From contig DATKNV010000063.1 in the NCBI GenBank assembly GCA_035541215.1, forward strand, positions 1 through 40,572: a stretch of 40,572 nt of DNA, written 5' to 3'. The translations under genes and the position numbers were made by a program. The DNA comes from DASZHJ01 sp035541215 (lineage in GTDB: Bacteria; Pseudomonadota; Alphaproteobacteria; ATCC43930; CGMCC-115725). The notes beneath the pieces were generated by a model. It had not been told where the DNA came from and ran no database searches. It was given only the letters and a program-made list of their open reading frames with translations. Positions 24,691 through 33,897 of this stretch are shown piece after piece. The stretch's first letter is position 1. Every line of letters starts with the position of its first letter.

Positions 24691-26523
24691 ATGCAGACGG
24701 GCGGAGGCGATCTTCGCTTGGAGCGCCCGAAGGGGCGCGACCTGAGGCAGCTCAGAGGGCTGCTCGCCTTCCTGCGGCCGCATCGTTGGCGCATTGCCGC
24801 AGCAGGCGCGGGCCTCGTGGTGGCGACGGCGGCGCTCATCGTCTTCGGGTTGGGCCTGCGCTGGCTCATCGACGGCGGCCTTTCCGGGAAGAGCGCGGCG
24901 GGCTTCGACCGGGCGCTCGCTCTTCTGGTCATCGTCGTCGCGGTCCTGGCGCTCGCGACGGCCGCGCGCAGCTATTTCATCAACTCGCTCGGAGAGCGCG
25001 TCGCGGCGGACATCAGGCGCGCCGTCTACGACCACGTCCTCGGCCTCAATGCGGCGTTCTTCGAGACGGTCCGCACCGGCGAGCTGCTCTCGCGCATCGC
25101 CGCCGACACGGTGCTCGTGCAGACCGTGATCGGCTCCACCACCTCGGTGGCGCTCCGGAACCTCTTCATGCTGCTGGGCGGGCTCCTGATGATGGGCTCG
25201 ACGAGCCTCGAGCTCACCGGGCTCGCCGCGGCGATCGTGCTGGGGATCGTCGGCCCGACCGTGCTGATGGGGCGCCGGATCCGCTCGCTCTCGCGGCTGA
25301 GCCAGGACAGGCTCGGGGAGGTGACGGCATATGCCCAGGAATCGCTCGCGGCGATCCAGACGGTGCAGGCCTTCGGGCACGAGCCCATCGACCGCCGCCG
25401 CTTCGGCGCGCTGGTCGAGGACGCCTATGCCTCCGCGGCGCGCCGCATCGGCGTCCGCTCGCTCTTCATCGGCGGCGTGATCTTCGTGTCCTTCGGCGGC
25501 CTCGGGCTCATCCTCTGGATCGGCGGGCACTATGCGCTCGCGGGACGGATGACCGGCGGCGAGCTTTCCGCCTTCGTCTTTTACGGCGCCATGGTCGCGA
25601 GCTCCGCCGGCACCACCATCGAGTATCTGAGCGACCTCCAGCGTGTCGCCGGTGCGATCGAGCGATTGACGGAGATTTTGGCGCTCGGGTCGGGCGTCGC
25701 AGTTCCGGAACGGCCCGTTGCGATGCCGGTTCCGGCCCGCGGCGCCGTCAGCTTCGAGGGCGTCACCTTCCACTATCCCTCGCGCCCGGGCCAATCGGCG
25801 CTCGGCGATTTCTCGCTCTCGATCCGCCAGGGCGAGAAGGTCGCGCTCGTCGGGCCCTCGGGCGCGGGGAAGAGCACGGTCTTTCAGCTCCTGCTGCGCT
25901 TCCACGATCCGCAGGCGGGACTGCTCTCCTTCGATGGGGTGGAGCTGCGCAAGGCGGACCCCGCTGCCGTCCGCGCGCGCATCGGGCTCGTGCCGCAGGA
26001 TCCCGTGATCTTCGCCGCCGACGCCTGGGAGAACATCCGCTACGGGCGGCCCGAGGCCTTGGACGAGGAGGTGGAGGCGGCCGCGCTCTGCGCCGGCGCC
26101 GACGAGTTCCTGCGGCGTCTCCCGCAGGGCTACTCGACCTTCCTCGGAGAGCGCGGCCTGCGTCTCTCGGGCGGGCAGCGCCAGCGGATTGCGATCGCCC
26201 GGGCGATCCTGCGCAATCCCGCCCTGCTGCTCCTCGACGAGGCCACGAACGCACTCGACGCCGAGAGCGAGCTCCATGTCCGCACCGCGCTCGAGCAGCT
26301 CATGGAGGCGCGCACGACGCTGGTGATCGCCCATCGCCTTTCGACGGTGATCACCTGCGACAGGATCGCGGTCATGGATCGCGGCCGGATCGTCGCCGAG
26401 GGCGGCCACAATGCCCTTATGGCCCGCTGCGGGCTCTATCGGCGCCTTGCCTCGCTGCAATTCAGCGACGCGGAGCCGCCGGCGCCGGGCGCCGCCGCGC
26501 ACGGGTTGCTGGCCGGGGATTGA
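24691..26523 (+). CDS. ABC exporter half-transporter (MsbA/ABCB-like)
   Basis: The 610-residue protein fuses a six-helix ABC membrane domain (about 30-320) to an ATPase. Walker A is 'GPSGAGKST' (~388), Q-loop 'IGLVPQDPVIFAADAWENIR', signature 'LSGGQRQRIAIARAI' (~492), Walker B 'ALLLLDEATNALD' and H-loop 'LVIAHRLSTV'. It should homodimerise to export lipids, peptides or drugs, as in MsbA and the ABCB-BAC group. The start at 24691 begins just before the cytoplasmic 'LERPKGRDLRQL'. It precedes the adaptor gene by 26 bases, so it may join or merely be co-expressed with the MacB-like complex downstream. Confidence 0.94.
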   Translation: MQTGGGDLRLERPKGRDLRQLRGLLAFLRPHRWRIAAAGAGLVVATAALIVFGLGLRWLIDGGLSGKSAAGFDRALALLVIVVAVLALATAARSYFINSLGERVAADIRRAVYDHVLGLNAAFFETVRTGELLSRIAADTVLVQTVIGSTTSVALRNLFMLLGGLLMMGSTSLELTGLAAAIVLGIVGPTVLMGRRIRSLSRLSQDRLGEVTAYAQESLAAIQTVQAFGHEPIDRRRFGALVEDAYASAARRIGVRSLFIGGVIFVSFGGLGLILWIGGHYALAGRMTGGELSAFVFYGAMVASSAGTTIEYLSDLQRVAGAIERLTEILALGSGVAVPERPVAMPVPARGAVSFEGVTFHYPSRPGQSALGDFSLSIRQGEKVALVGPSGAGKSTVFQLLLRFHDPQAGLLSFDGVELRKADPAAVRARIGLVPQDPVIFAADAWENIRYGRPEALDEEVEAAALCAGADEFLRRLPQGYSTFLGERGLRLSGGQRQRIAIARAILRNPALLLLDEATNALDAESELHVRTALEQLMEARTTLVIAHRLSTVITCDRIAVMDRGRIVAEGGHNALMARCGLYRRLASLQFSDAEPPAPGAAAHGLLAGD

Positions 26524-26549
26524 GCGATGACGGATGATGGTGGCTCGCC

Positions 26550-27779
26550 ATGGATCGCAAGACCTCGCAGCTGAGCCAATTGCGCATCGACCGCGATGCC
26601 GCGGCGCGCCGGCGTGCGGCGCTTCGGCCGTGGTGGATGGTCGGGGGATTGATCGTCATCGCCCTCGGCGTCGGCGGCTGGATCGCCTTCCCCTACGCCA
26701 ACGCGATCCCCGTGCGCGTCGCCGTCGCGCGCGCGGGAGTCGCGGCGCCGGCACCTGCGGGCACGGTGGTCGACGCCTCCGGCTACGTGGTCGCCCGGAC
26801 GCAGGCGACGATCTCCGCGAAGGTCGCGGGCAAGATCGTGGAGCTCTCGGTCGAGGAAGGCCAGCACGTCGAGAAGGACCAGATCGTCGCCCGCCTCGAC
26901 GACACCAACACGCGCGCGGCGCTCCAGCAGGCCGAGGCGCTGGTGGCGCAGGCCGAGGCCAACCTCGCGGCGGCAAAAGTGATGCTCGACGACGCAACGC
27001 CGATCTTCCGCCGCTCGCAGGCGGTCTTCGAGAAGGGCGTGATCAGCCGCGAGGCCTACGACAACGCCAAGACCAGCTACGACCGCGCCCGAAACGGCCT
27101 CTTTGCCGCGGAGCGGGGCTTGACGGTGGCGCAAGCGGGCGTCCTCGTCGCGCAGCGTAACCAGGACGATACCGTCGTGCGCGCGCCTTTCGCGGGCGTC
27201 GTGACCGCGCGGGCGGCGCAGGTGGGCGAGATCGTCTCGCCGGTCTCCGCCGGCGCCGGCTTCACCCGGACCGGGATCGTCACCATCGTCGACATGGACT
27301 CTCTCGAGGCCGAGGTCGACGTCAGCGAGCACTTCATCCATCTCGTCCGCCCGGGACAGTCCGCGACCGTCAAGCTCGACGCCTATCCGGATTGGCAGAT
27401 CCCCGGCGGGACGATCGCCATCATTCCCACGGCAGACCGCTCCAAGGCGACGGTGAAGGTCCGCGTGGGCTTCCTCGAGAAGGACCCGCGCATCATGCCG
27501 GATCTCGTCGCGCGGGTGTCGTTCATGGGCGCGGCCCCAGCCGCCGCCGTGGCGTCCGAGCCGGGCGTCATCGTGCCGCCAGAGGCCGTGCGGACCGCGG
27601 GCGACACCAGCATCGTCTTCGTCATTCGCGGCGACAGGGTGGAGCGGCGGGTCGTGCGCCTGGGCGCGCGCACGGCCGAGGGCCAGACCATCCTCTCGGG
27701 GATGGCGCCGGGCGAGCGCATCGCCGTCGACGGCTCCGGCAGGCTCGCGGAAGGCTCGACCATCCGGGTCGAGAACTGA
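26550..27779 (+). CDS. HlyD/MFP-type periplasmic adaptor
   Basis: The 409-residue membrane-fusion protein has a short cytoplasmic N-terminus and one helix (WWMVGGLIVIALGVGGWIAF, 31-50). The lipoyl halves are 'GYVVARTQATISAKVAGKIV' and 'DDTVVRAPFAGVVTARAAQV'. An Ala/Glu-rich coiled-coil hairpin lies between them (about 120-200), then beta-barrel 'EAEVDVSEHFIHLVRPGQSA' and the membrane-proximal domain. It links an inner-membrane pump to an outer-membrane channel. With the ATPase and two FtsX-like permeases immediately downstream, it is the adaptor of a MacAB/DevBCA-like exporter. No TolC-like gene is in the window. Confidence 0.93.
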   Translation: MDRKTSQLSQLRIDRDAAARRRAALRPWWMVGGLIVIALGVGGWIAFPYANAIPVRVAVARAGVAAPAPAGTVVDASGYVVARTQATISAKVAGKIVELSVEEGQHVEKDQIVARLDDTNTRAALQQAEALVAQAEANLAAAKVMLDDATPIFRRSQAVFEKGVISREAYDNAKTSYDRARNGLFAAERGLTVAQAGVLVAQRNQDDTVVRAPFAGVVTARAAQVGEIVSPVSAGAGFTRTGIVTIVDMDSLEAEVDVSEHFIHLVRPGQSATVKLDAYPDWQIPGGTIAIIPTADRSKATVKVRVGFLEKDPRIMPDLVARVSFMGAAPAAAVASEPGVIVPPEAVRTAGDTSIVFVIRGDRVERRVVRLGARTAEGQTILSGMAPGERIAVDGSGRLAEGSTIRVEN

Positions 27780-27804
27780 GCCGGGCGAAGGGCGGGAACA
27801 GCGC

Positions 27805-28500
27805 ATGAGCGAGGTCGTCGCGCTCCGCCACGTCACCAAGCGCTACCGGCGCGGCAAGACGACGGTCGAGGTCATCCACGGGCTCGATCTCGGGATCGAG
27901 GCGGGCGAGTTCCTCGCGCTGATGGGGCCGTCCGGCTCCGGCAAGACCACGCTCCTCAATCTCATCGGCGGCCTCGACCGGCCCAACGAGGGCGAGGTGA
28001 TCGTCGCAGGCGAGCGGATCGACCGGCTCCCCGGCGGCGACCTCGCGAAGTGGCGCGCCCGCCACGTGGGCTTCATCTTCCAGCTCTACAACCTCATGCC
28101 GATGCTCTCGGCCGAGAGGAACGTGGAGCTGCCGCTGCTGCTCACGCATCTGACGCGGGCGCAGCGCCGGGCCCATGTGCAGACCGTGCTCGAGCTCGTC
28201 GGTCTCGGCCATCGCGGCCAGCACCGCCCGGCGGAGCTCTCGGGTGGCGAGCAGCAGCGCGTTGCGATCGCGCGCGCCCTCGTGGGCGATCCCACGCTCA
28301 TCGTCTGCGACGAGCCCACGGGCGATCTCGACCGCGAGACCGCCGGCGAGATCCTCTCCCTGCTGCAGATCCTCAATCGCGAGCAGAAGAAGACCATCAT
28401 CATGGTCACCCACGATCCCGAGGCGGCGAAATACGCCTCGCGGCGGCTCCATCTCGACAAGGGGCTGCTCGTCGACGGGCACGGCTCCACGGCGGCATGA
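27805..28500 (+). CDS. MacB/LolD-like ABC ATPase
   Basis: The 231-residue ATPase has Walker A 'GPSGSGKTTLL' (~42), 'GFIFQLYNLMPMLSAERNVE' (Q-loop), signature 'LSGGEQQRVAIARAL' and Walker B 'LIVCDEPTGDLDR', then 'IIMVTHDPEAAKYA'. It is the MacB-type stand-alone ATPase that drives FtsX-like permeases by mechanotransmission rather than channel gating. Its stop overlaps the first permease start by ATGA (28497-28500), so the subunits are translationally coupled. Confidence 0.95.
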   Translation: MSEVVALRHVTKRYRRGKTTVEVIHGLDLGIEAGEFLALMGPSGSGKTTLLNLIGGLDRPNEGEVIVAGERIDRLPGGDLAKWRARHVGFIFQLYNLMPMLSAERNVELPLLLTHLTRAQRRAHVQTVLELVGLGHRGQHRPAELSGGEQQRVAIARALVGDPTLIVCDEPTGDLDRETAGEILSLLQILNREQKKTIIMVTHDPEAAKYASRRLHLDKGLLVDGHGSTAA

Positions 28501-29651
28501 AGTTCCTCCCCTTGATCTGGGCGGGCCTCTGGCGCAAGCGCGCGCGGACGCTCTTCACCTTGCTCTCGATCGCGACCGCGCTGCTGCTGTTCGGGCTCAT
28601 GCAGGGGGTGAGCGCGACCTTCGATCGCGTGGTCGAGCAGGCAAACCTCAATCGCCTCCACGTCCGCAGCCGCGTCACCGTGACGGCGCCGCTTCCCATC
28701 GCCGACCTCGCGCAGATCGAGCGCGTCCCCGGCGTGACGGGCGTCCTCTATTACAGCCAGTTCGGCGCCTATTATCGGGACCCCAAGAACTCCTTCGTCG
28801 CCATCGCCGCCGATCCCGCGCGCGCCGTCGACATCTACCGCGAGCTCGTCATGCCGGAGAGCCAGCTCGAGGCGCTGAAGCGGACGCGCACCGGCGCCGC
28901 CGTGGGCGCGAAGCTCGCGCAGCGCTACGGCTGGCGCATCGGCGACCGGATACCTCTGCAGTCCTCGGTCGCGAAGCGCGATGGCACCAAGGACTGGGTC
29001 GTCGACGTCGTCGGGATCTACGACGATCCCGTGCTCGGAGATCTCGATCTCCTGACCTCCGCCATCTTCCTCAATTATCCGTTCTTCGACGAGGCGCGCG
29101 TCCTCGACCGCGGCATGGTCGACGGTTTCGTCGTGCGCATCGCAAATCCCGAGCAAGCCGCGGCCGTCAGTGCCTCGATCGACAGCCTCTTCGCCAATTC
29201 CCCCGGCGAGACCGAGACCCGCTCGGAGCGCGAATACGCGGAGTCCCGCTTGCGGCAGGTCGGCGACATCAACCTCTTCGTCGAGGCGATCATGGGCGCC
29301 GTGTTCTTCACGCTGCTGCTCCTCACGGGCAACACGATGATGCAGTCGGTGCGCGAGCGCATCCCCGAGTTCGCGGTCCTCAAAACGCTGGGCTTCACCG
29401 ACGGCGGCCTTTTCGCGCTGGTGATGGCGGAATCGGCGCTCCTTTCCCTCGCCGCCGCGGCGCTGGGCATGGCGGCCGCTGCGGGGACCTATCCGCAGCT
29501 CGCGCTCATCAACGGCGCCCGCACGGCGATGCCGCCCATCGTGATCGCCTGGGGGATCGCCGCGGCGCTCGTCCTGGCGCTCGCCTCGGGGCTGCCGCCG
29601 GCTTGGCGGGTGAAGCGGCTCGAGGTCGTCGACGCCTTGGCGGGACGATGA
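28497..29651 (+). CDS. FtsX-like ABC permease 1
   Basis: The 384-residue permease has one N-terminal helix (FTLLSIATALLLFGLMQGV) and a periplasmic MacB_PCD-like domain (about 45-260). Three C-terminal helices follow, including 'AIMGAVFFTLLLLTGNTMMQ', the coupling segment 'VRERIPEFAVLKTLGFTDGG', and 'IVIAWGIAAALVLALASGLP'. It is one half of a heterodimer with the next gene, using the upstream ATPase. Starts and stops overlap on both sides (ATGA). Substrate unknown. Confidence 0.93.
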   Translation: MKFLPLIWAGLWRKRARTLFTLLSIATALLLFGLMQGVSATFDRVVEQANLNRLHVRSRVTVTAPLPIADLAQIERVPGVTGVLYYSQFGAYYRDPKNSFVAIAADPARAVDIYRELVMPESQLEALKRTRTGAAVGAKLAQRYGWRIGDRIPLQSSVAKRDGTKDWVVDVVGIYDDPVLGDLDLLTSAIFLNYPFFDEARVLDRGMVDGFVVRIANPEQAAAVSASIDSLFANSPGETETRSEREYAESRLRQVGDINLFVEAIMGAVFFTLLLLTGNTMMQSVRERIPEFAVLKTLGFTDGGLFALVMAESALLSLAAAALGMAAAAGTYPQLALINGARTAMPPIVIAWGIAAALVLALASGLPPAWRVKRLEVVDALAGR

Positions 29652-30829
29652 GCGCCTTCCGCGAGGCGGCCGCGATCACGGCGTTGAACCTGCGGAACGT
29701 GCCGAGCCGCCTCGGCATGTCCCTGGTGATCGTCGTCGGTATTGCCGGCGTGGTCGGCGTCCTCATCAGCCTGCTCGCGATGGCCGGCGGTCTCGCCAGC
29801 ACCGTCGCCAACACGGGCCGGCCCGACCGCGCGATCGTGCTGCACAGCGGCAGCGTCTCCGAGCTCGCGAGCGCGCTCTCGCGCGAGGACGTGCTCGCGA
29901 TCCTGGACGCGCCGGGAATGAGGCGCGGGCCCGACGGAAAGCCCGTCGCCTCGGCCGAGGCGGTGACCGTGATCGAGATGACGAAGGCGGGCGATGGCAC
30001 GCCCGCCAACGTGACCCTGCGCGGCGTCGGGGCCGGGAACGCCGCGCTCAGGCCCGAGGCCCGGATCGTCGCGGGGCGGATGCTGCGGCCGGCACTCCGC
30101 GAGCTCGTGGTGGGGAAGGCCGCGCAATCCCAGTTCCGCGGCCTCGCGCCCGGCAGCCGCATCAAGCTCCGCGGCGCCGACTGGACGGTGGTCGGGGTCT
30201 TCGAGACCGGCGATGCGCAGGAGTCGGAGATCTGGGGCGACGCCGAGACCCTGCTTTCCGCCTATGGCAGAAGCATCTTCCAGGACGTGACCGTGCAGCT
30301 CGAGGGGCCAGACGCCTTCGACCGCTTCAAGGCGGCGCTCACCGCGAACCCACGGCTTGCCGTCGACGTCCAGCGCGAGCCCGACTACTACGAGGCGCAG
30401 ACGAGGATCTTCGCGGACACGATGTTCTACATCGGCTACCTCGTGGGCGCGATCATGACGGTGGGCGCGATCTTCGCCGCGCTCAATACGATGTATTCCG
30501 CGGTGAGCGCGCGCACCGTGGAGATCGCGACCCTGCGCGCGATCGGCTTCGGCGCGGGCGCCGTGGTCTCCTCCGTCTTCGCGGAGGCGCTGCTGCTGTC
30601 GCTCGCGGGTGCCGTCGTCTCGGCGGCGCTCGCCTGGCTCGTCTTCAACGGCCACGTCGTCAGCATTTCCGGGGCGGGTCACGCCCAGCTCATCTTCCCG
30701 ATCGCGGTCACGCCGGGCCTCGTCGCGCGCGGCATCGTCTGGGGCTGCGTCATCGGCCTCCTCGGCGGGCTCGCCCCCGCGATCCGCGCCGCGAGGCTGC
30801 CCGTCGCGACGGTGCTGCGCGCGCTTTAG
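29648..30829 (+). CDS. FtsX-like ABC permease 2
   Basis: The 393-residue permease repeats the plan of its neighbour. It has an N-terminal helix (MSLVIVVGIAGVVGVLISLL), a periplasmic domain (about 55-265) and three C-terminal helices with 'AALNTMYSAVSARTVEIATL' and 'RAIGFGAGAVVSSVFAEALL'. The T-V-E-I-A-T-L-R-A-I-G coupling motif is typical of MacB/LolC permeases. The ATGA overlap with permease 1 supports a 1:1 heterodimer. It ends the exporter locus; a weak GGGAC/GTCCC hairpin just after the stop lacks a T-tract. Confidence 0.93.
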   Translation: MSAFREAAAITALNLRNVPSRLGMSLVIVVGIAGVVGVLISLLAMAGGLASTVANTGRPDRAIVLHSGSVSELASALSREDVLAILDAPGMRRGPDGKPVASAEAVTVIEMTKAGDGTPANVTLRGVGAGNAALRPEARIVAGRMLRPALRELVVGKAAQSQFRGLAPGSRIKLRGADWTVVGVFETGDAQESEIWGDAETLLSAYGRSIFQDVTVQLEGPDAFDRFKAALTANPRLAVDVQREPDYYEAQTRIFADTMFYIGYLVGAIMTVGAIFAALNTMYSAVSARTVEIATLRAIGFGAGAVVSSVFAEALLLSLAGAVVSAALAWLVFNGHVVSISGAGHAQLIFPIAVTPGLVARGIVWGCVIGLLGGLAPAIRAARLPVATVLRAL

Positions 30830-30902
30830 GGACTGTGGCGGTCCCCGCGATTTCCGCTAGGATTTCCAGGGCGACAGGGACATCGAGAGGGGGAGGGGCC
30901 GG

Positions 30903-31697
30903 ATGACTGCCGATTTCAGGAATCGCCGCGTGGTGATCACCGGGGCGGCCGGCGTCTACGGCCGCCAGCTCTCCCGCGCCTTCGCCGCGGCGGGCGCGAG
31001 CTTGTGCCTCTCGGATATGCGCAGCGATGCGCTGACGGAGCTCGCGGGCTCGCTAGCGCTGCCGCGGGAGCGGCTTCTCACGCACGCGACCGATCTCACC
31101 GAGGACGCCTCGATCGCCGATCTCATTGCCACCGTCACCGCGCGCTGGCGCGCGCCGGACGTCGTCGTGAACAATGCCGGGATATATCCCTTCGGCGGTT
31201 TGCTCGAGATCGACGCCGACTTCTGGGACCGCGTCATGGCGACGAATTTGCGGGCGCCGTTCCTCCTCATGCAGGGCTTCGCCAAGGCGATGATCGCCGC
31301 GGGCGTCAAGGGCTCCTTCGTCAACGTGAGCTCGGGCGCCGCCGCTATCCTGCGGACGAACGGGGTGCCCTATTGCGTCTCCAAGCGCGGCCTCGAATGG
31401 CTCTCGAAGGGCTTCGCGCTCGACCTCGCGCGGGACGGCATCCGCGTCAACATCGTGCGCCCCGGCTTTGCCGAGGGAAGCGCCCTCGTGGAATTCCCGC
31501 CCAACTATGCCGAGACGATGGCCGCGGCCAATCCGATGGGACGCGTCTCCGGGCCCGAGGACCTCGCGGAGGCCGTGATGTTCCTCGCCTCGGATGCCGC
31601 GGGCTACGTCACCGGCGAGTTCATTTCCGTCGATGGCGGCAGCTCGATCCCGCGCCGCGCGGGCAGCGCCACCGAAGCAAAGCGCCGGCGCGACTGA
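30903..31697 (+). CDS. SDR family oxidoreductase with atypical cofactor loop
   Basis: The 264-residue SDR has NNAG, 'SFVNVSSGAAAIL' (catalytic Ser) and 'YCVSKRG' (Tyr/Lys), and ends 'GYVTGEFISVDGGSS'. The cofactor loop reads TGAAGVYG, so the central Gly of the classical TGxxxGxG is Val. That may change NAD(P) binding or simply reflect a subfamily. The ribosome site GGGGGAGGGG is strong. It is the first gene of the SDR-SDR-transporter-deacetylase-anhydrase run, and the next SDR starts 13 bases later. Role: probable oxidation or reduction of a catabolic intermediate. Confidence 0.9.
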   Translation: MTADFRNRRVVITGAAGVYGRQLSRAFAAAGASLCLSDMRSDALTELAGSLALPRERLLTHATDLTEDASIADLIATVTARWRAPDVVVNNAGIYPFGGLLEIDADFWDRVMATNLRAPFLLMQGFAKAMIAAGVKGSFVNVSSGAAAILRTNGVPYCVSKRGLEWLSKGFALDLARDGIRVNIVRPGFAEGSALVEFPPNYAETMAAANPMGRVSGPEDLAEAVMFLASDAAGYVTGEFISVDGGSSIPRRAGSATEAKRRRD

Positions 31698-31710
31698 GGA
31701 GGAACTGCGC

Positions 31711-32466
31711 ATGAGCGAGGATCGCAAAGGAGTCGCCATCGTCACCGGCGGAGCGCGGGGCATCGGCCGCGGCTGCGCCCATGCGCTCGCCGAGCGCGGC
31801 TTCGACGTCGCCCTCGTCGATCTCCTGGCGCCGGAGATGGAGCGCACCGCCGGCGAGATCCGCGCCAAGGGCCGCCGCGCGCTCGCTTACGAGGCCGACG
31901 TCTCGCGCTTCGACCTCGCGCAGAAGATCGCCGATGCCGTCGCGGCCGAATGGGGCCGGATCGACGTTCTCGTCAACAACGCGGGCCGCTCGATGCCGAA
32001 GGGTCTCCTGGAGATCACCGAGGCGGAATGGGATCGCACCATCGAGATCAACTTGAAGAGCTGCTTCAATTGGTGCCGGGCGGTCGCGCCTGCCATGCTC
32101 GCGCAGAAGGGCGGGCGCATCGTCAGCATGTCCTCGCTCAATGCCCATACCGGCGGCGTCACCAGCGCCGTGAGCAAATTCGCCTATGCCGCCGCGAAGG
32201 CCGGCATTCTCGGGCTCACGCGCGCGCTCGCGAAGGAGCTGGGGCCGCACATCGCCATCAACGCGATCTGCCCCGGCGTGATCAAGACCGAGCTCAGCAA
32301 CCGCATGATCGAGGCCCGCGAGAGCGAGCTCGTGAAGGGGATCGCGCTCGGCCGCGTCGGCGGCCCCAGGGACGTGGCCGAGCTCGTCGCCTTCCTCGCG
32401 ACCGTCGAGCCCAATTTCATCACGGGCCAGGATTTCATCATCGACGGCTTCCAGTGGATCGCCTGA
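31711..32466 (+). CDS. SDR family oxidoreductase (3-ketoacyl reductase-like)
   Basis: The 251-residue classical SDR has cofactor loop TGGARGIG, 'LVNNAGRSMPKG', 'IVSMSSLNAHTGG' (Ser) and 'FAYAAAKAGILGLTRALAKE' (Y-x3-K). It ends 'PNFITGQDFIIDGFQWIA', where the usual 'DGG' is D-G-F. The start at 31711 follows a GAGGAA ribosome site. Together with the upstream SDR it probably handles two oxidation steps of the same pathway; the substrate is unknown. Confidence 0.92.
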   Translation: MSEDRKGVAIVTGGARGIGRGCAHALAERGFDVALVDLLAPEMERTAGEIRAKGRRALAYEADVSRFDLAQKIADAVAAEWGRIDVLVNNAGRSMPKGLLEITEAEWDRTIEINLKSCFNWCRAVAPAMLAQKGGRIVSMSSLNAHTGGVTSAVSKFAYAAAKAGILGLTRALAKELGPHIAINAICPGVIKTELSNRMIEARESELVKGIALGRVGGPRDVAELVAFLATVEPNFITGQDFIIDGFQWIA

Positions 32467-32584
32467 GGAGCCCTTGTTGAGGCCGCGGATTGGGCGCAAG
32501 ATCGCGGCTCCAGTGACGGCGAGGCTCACGCGACTTTTCGGAGGTTGGAAGACGAGCTCCAAAAACGAATCCTAGGGGGAAACC

Positions 32585-33874
32585 ATGGTTGCAACGACCC
32601 AGCAAACTGGCCCAGCGACGACGATGTCGGCAAGGCAAGCCGTGGCTGCGGCGGTCATCGGCAATGTCCTGGAATGGTACGACTTCGCGGTTTACGCCTT
32701 CGTCGCGGGGATCATAGGAAAAAATTTCTTCCCCAGCGGCGACAGGGTCAGGGAGCTCCTGGCAACCTTCGCCGTCTTCGGTGTCGGGTTTCTCGCCCGC
32801 CCCCTCGGCGGCATCGTCATCGGCCGGATCGGCGACGTGAAGGGGCGCAAGTTCGCGCTCCTCCTGACGATCTTTCTCATGGTGACCGGGACCGTCCTCA
32901 TCGGCATCGCTCCGACTTATGCGACGATCGGGGTCGCCGCCCCGCTTCTCATTCTCATTGCGCGGCTGATGCAGGGCTTCTCCGCCGGCGGCGAATGGGG
33001 AGGATCGACGGCCTTCATCGTGGAATGGGCGCCCGAGGGTCAACGCGGCCTCTATGGCAGCTTCCAGCAGTGCAGCGTCTCCGCGGGGCTTCTCCTGGGC
33101 TCGCTGGTCGCCGCGCTCGCCAACACGCTCTTGAGCGCTGAAAGCATGGAGAGCTGGGGCTGGCGCGTCCCCTTCCTGCTCGGCGGATTGCTCGGTCCCG
33201 TGGGCCTCTACATGCGGCGCAACATGGAAGAGACGCCCGCCTACCGGCGCGAAAGGCAGGCACCCTCCGCGCCGCGGCCCGGCGATCCCGCGCCCTTCTG
33301 GCTCTCGGCCCGCGCCTTCGGATTCACGATCGTCTGGACGGTGATCTTCTACATCTTCCTCTCGTACATGCCGACTTTCACCAAGACCTATGCCAACCTG
33401 AGTAGTGCGCAGTCGCTATGGTCGAATTCCATCGGATTGATCGTGCTCGTCGTCGCGATCCCGGTGATGGGCATGATTTCCGACCGGATCGGCCGCCAGC
33501 CTCTGCTCCTGGCCTGCTGCGTCGCGTTCGTCGTTCTGCCTTACCCGGTCTTCATGCTGCTGCTCTCGGGGCCGTCCTTCGCGACGGTGATCGCGATCCA
33601 GATTCTCATCGGTCTCGTGATATCCCTCTACTCCGGGGCCGGGCCCGCGGCGATCTCGGAGATCTTTCCGACCAGCAGCCGCTCGACATGGATGACGACG
33701 GGCTACGCATTGTCGGTCGCCATCTTCGGCGGATTTGCGCCCTATATCGCGACGTGGCTCATCGATCAAACCGGCGTGAAGTTCGCGCCCGTCTTCTACG
33801 TGATCGCGGCGGCGGCGATTTCTCTCGTCGTCAACTACAGGCTGGCCGAGACGGCGCATCATCCGCTGCGCTGA
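32585..33874 (+). CDS. MFS metabolite:H+ symporter (MHS family)
   Basis: The 429-residue transporter has about 12 helices and the MHS signatures: 'VIGNVLEWYDFAVYAFVAGI' at helix 1, 'FLARPLGGIVIGRIGDVKGR' at the loop between helices 2 and 3, and 'RLMQGFSAGGEWGGSTAFIV' at helix 4-5. Members import organic acids or osmolytes such as citrate, alpha-ketoglutarate, shikimate and proline/betaine. Sequence alone does not settle which. GGGGGAAACC precedes the ATG. It likely brings in the substrate processed by the flanking SDRs and the NodB-fold hydrolase. Confidence 0.94.
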   Translation: MVATTQQTGPATTMSARQAVAAAVIGNVLEWYDFAVYAFVAGIIGKNFFPSGDRVRELLATFAVFGVGFLARPLGGIVIGRIGDVKGRKFALLLTIFLMVTGTVLIGIAPTYATIGVAAPLLILIARLMQGFSAGGEWGGSTAFIVEWAPEGQRGLYGSFQQCSVSAGLLLGSLVAALANTLLSAESMESWGWRVPFLLGGLLGPVGLYMRRNMEETPAYRRERQAPSAPRPGDPAPFWLSARAFGFTIVWTVIFYIFLSYMPTFTKTYANLSSAQSLWSNSIGLIVLVVAIPVMGMISDRIGRQPLLLACCVAFVVLPYPVFMLLLSGPSFATVIAIQILIGLVISLYSGAGPAAISEIFPTSSRSTWMTTGYALSVAIFGGFAPYIATWLIDQTGVKFAPVFYVIAAAAISLVVNYRLAETAHHPLR

Positions 33875-33897
33875 GCGGTCGAATCATGGAGGCATAG

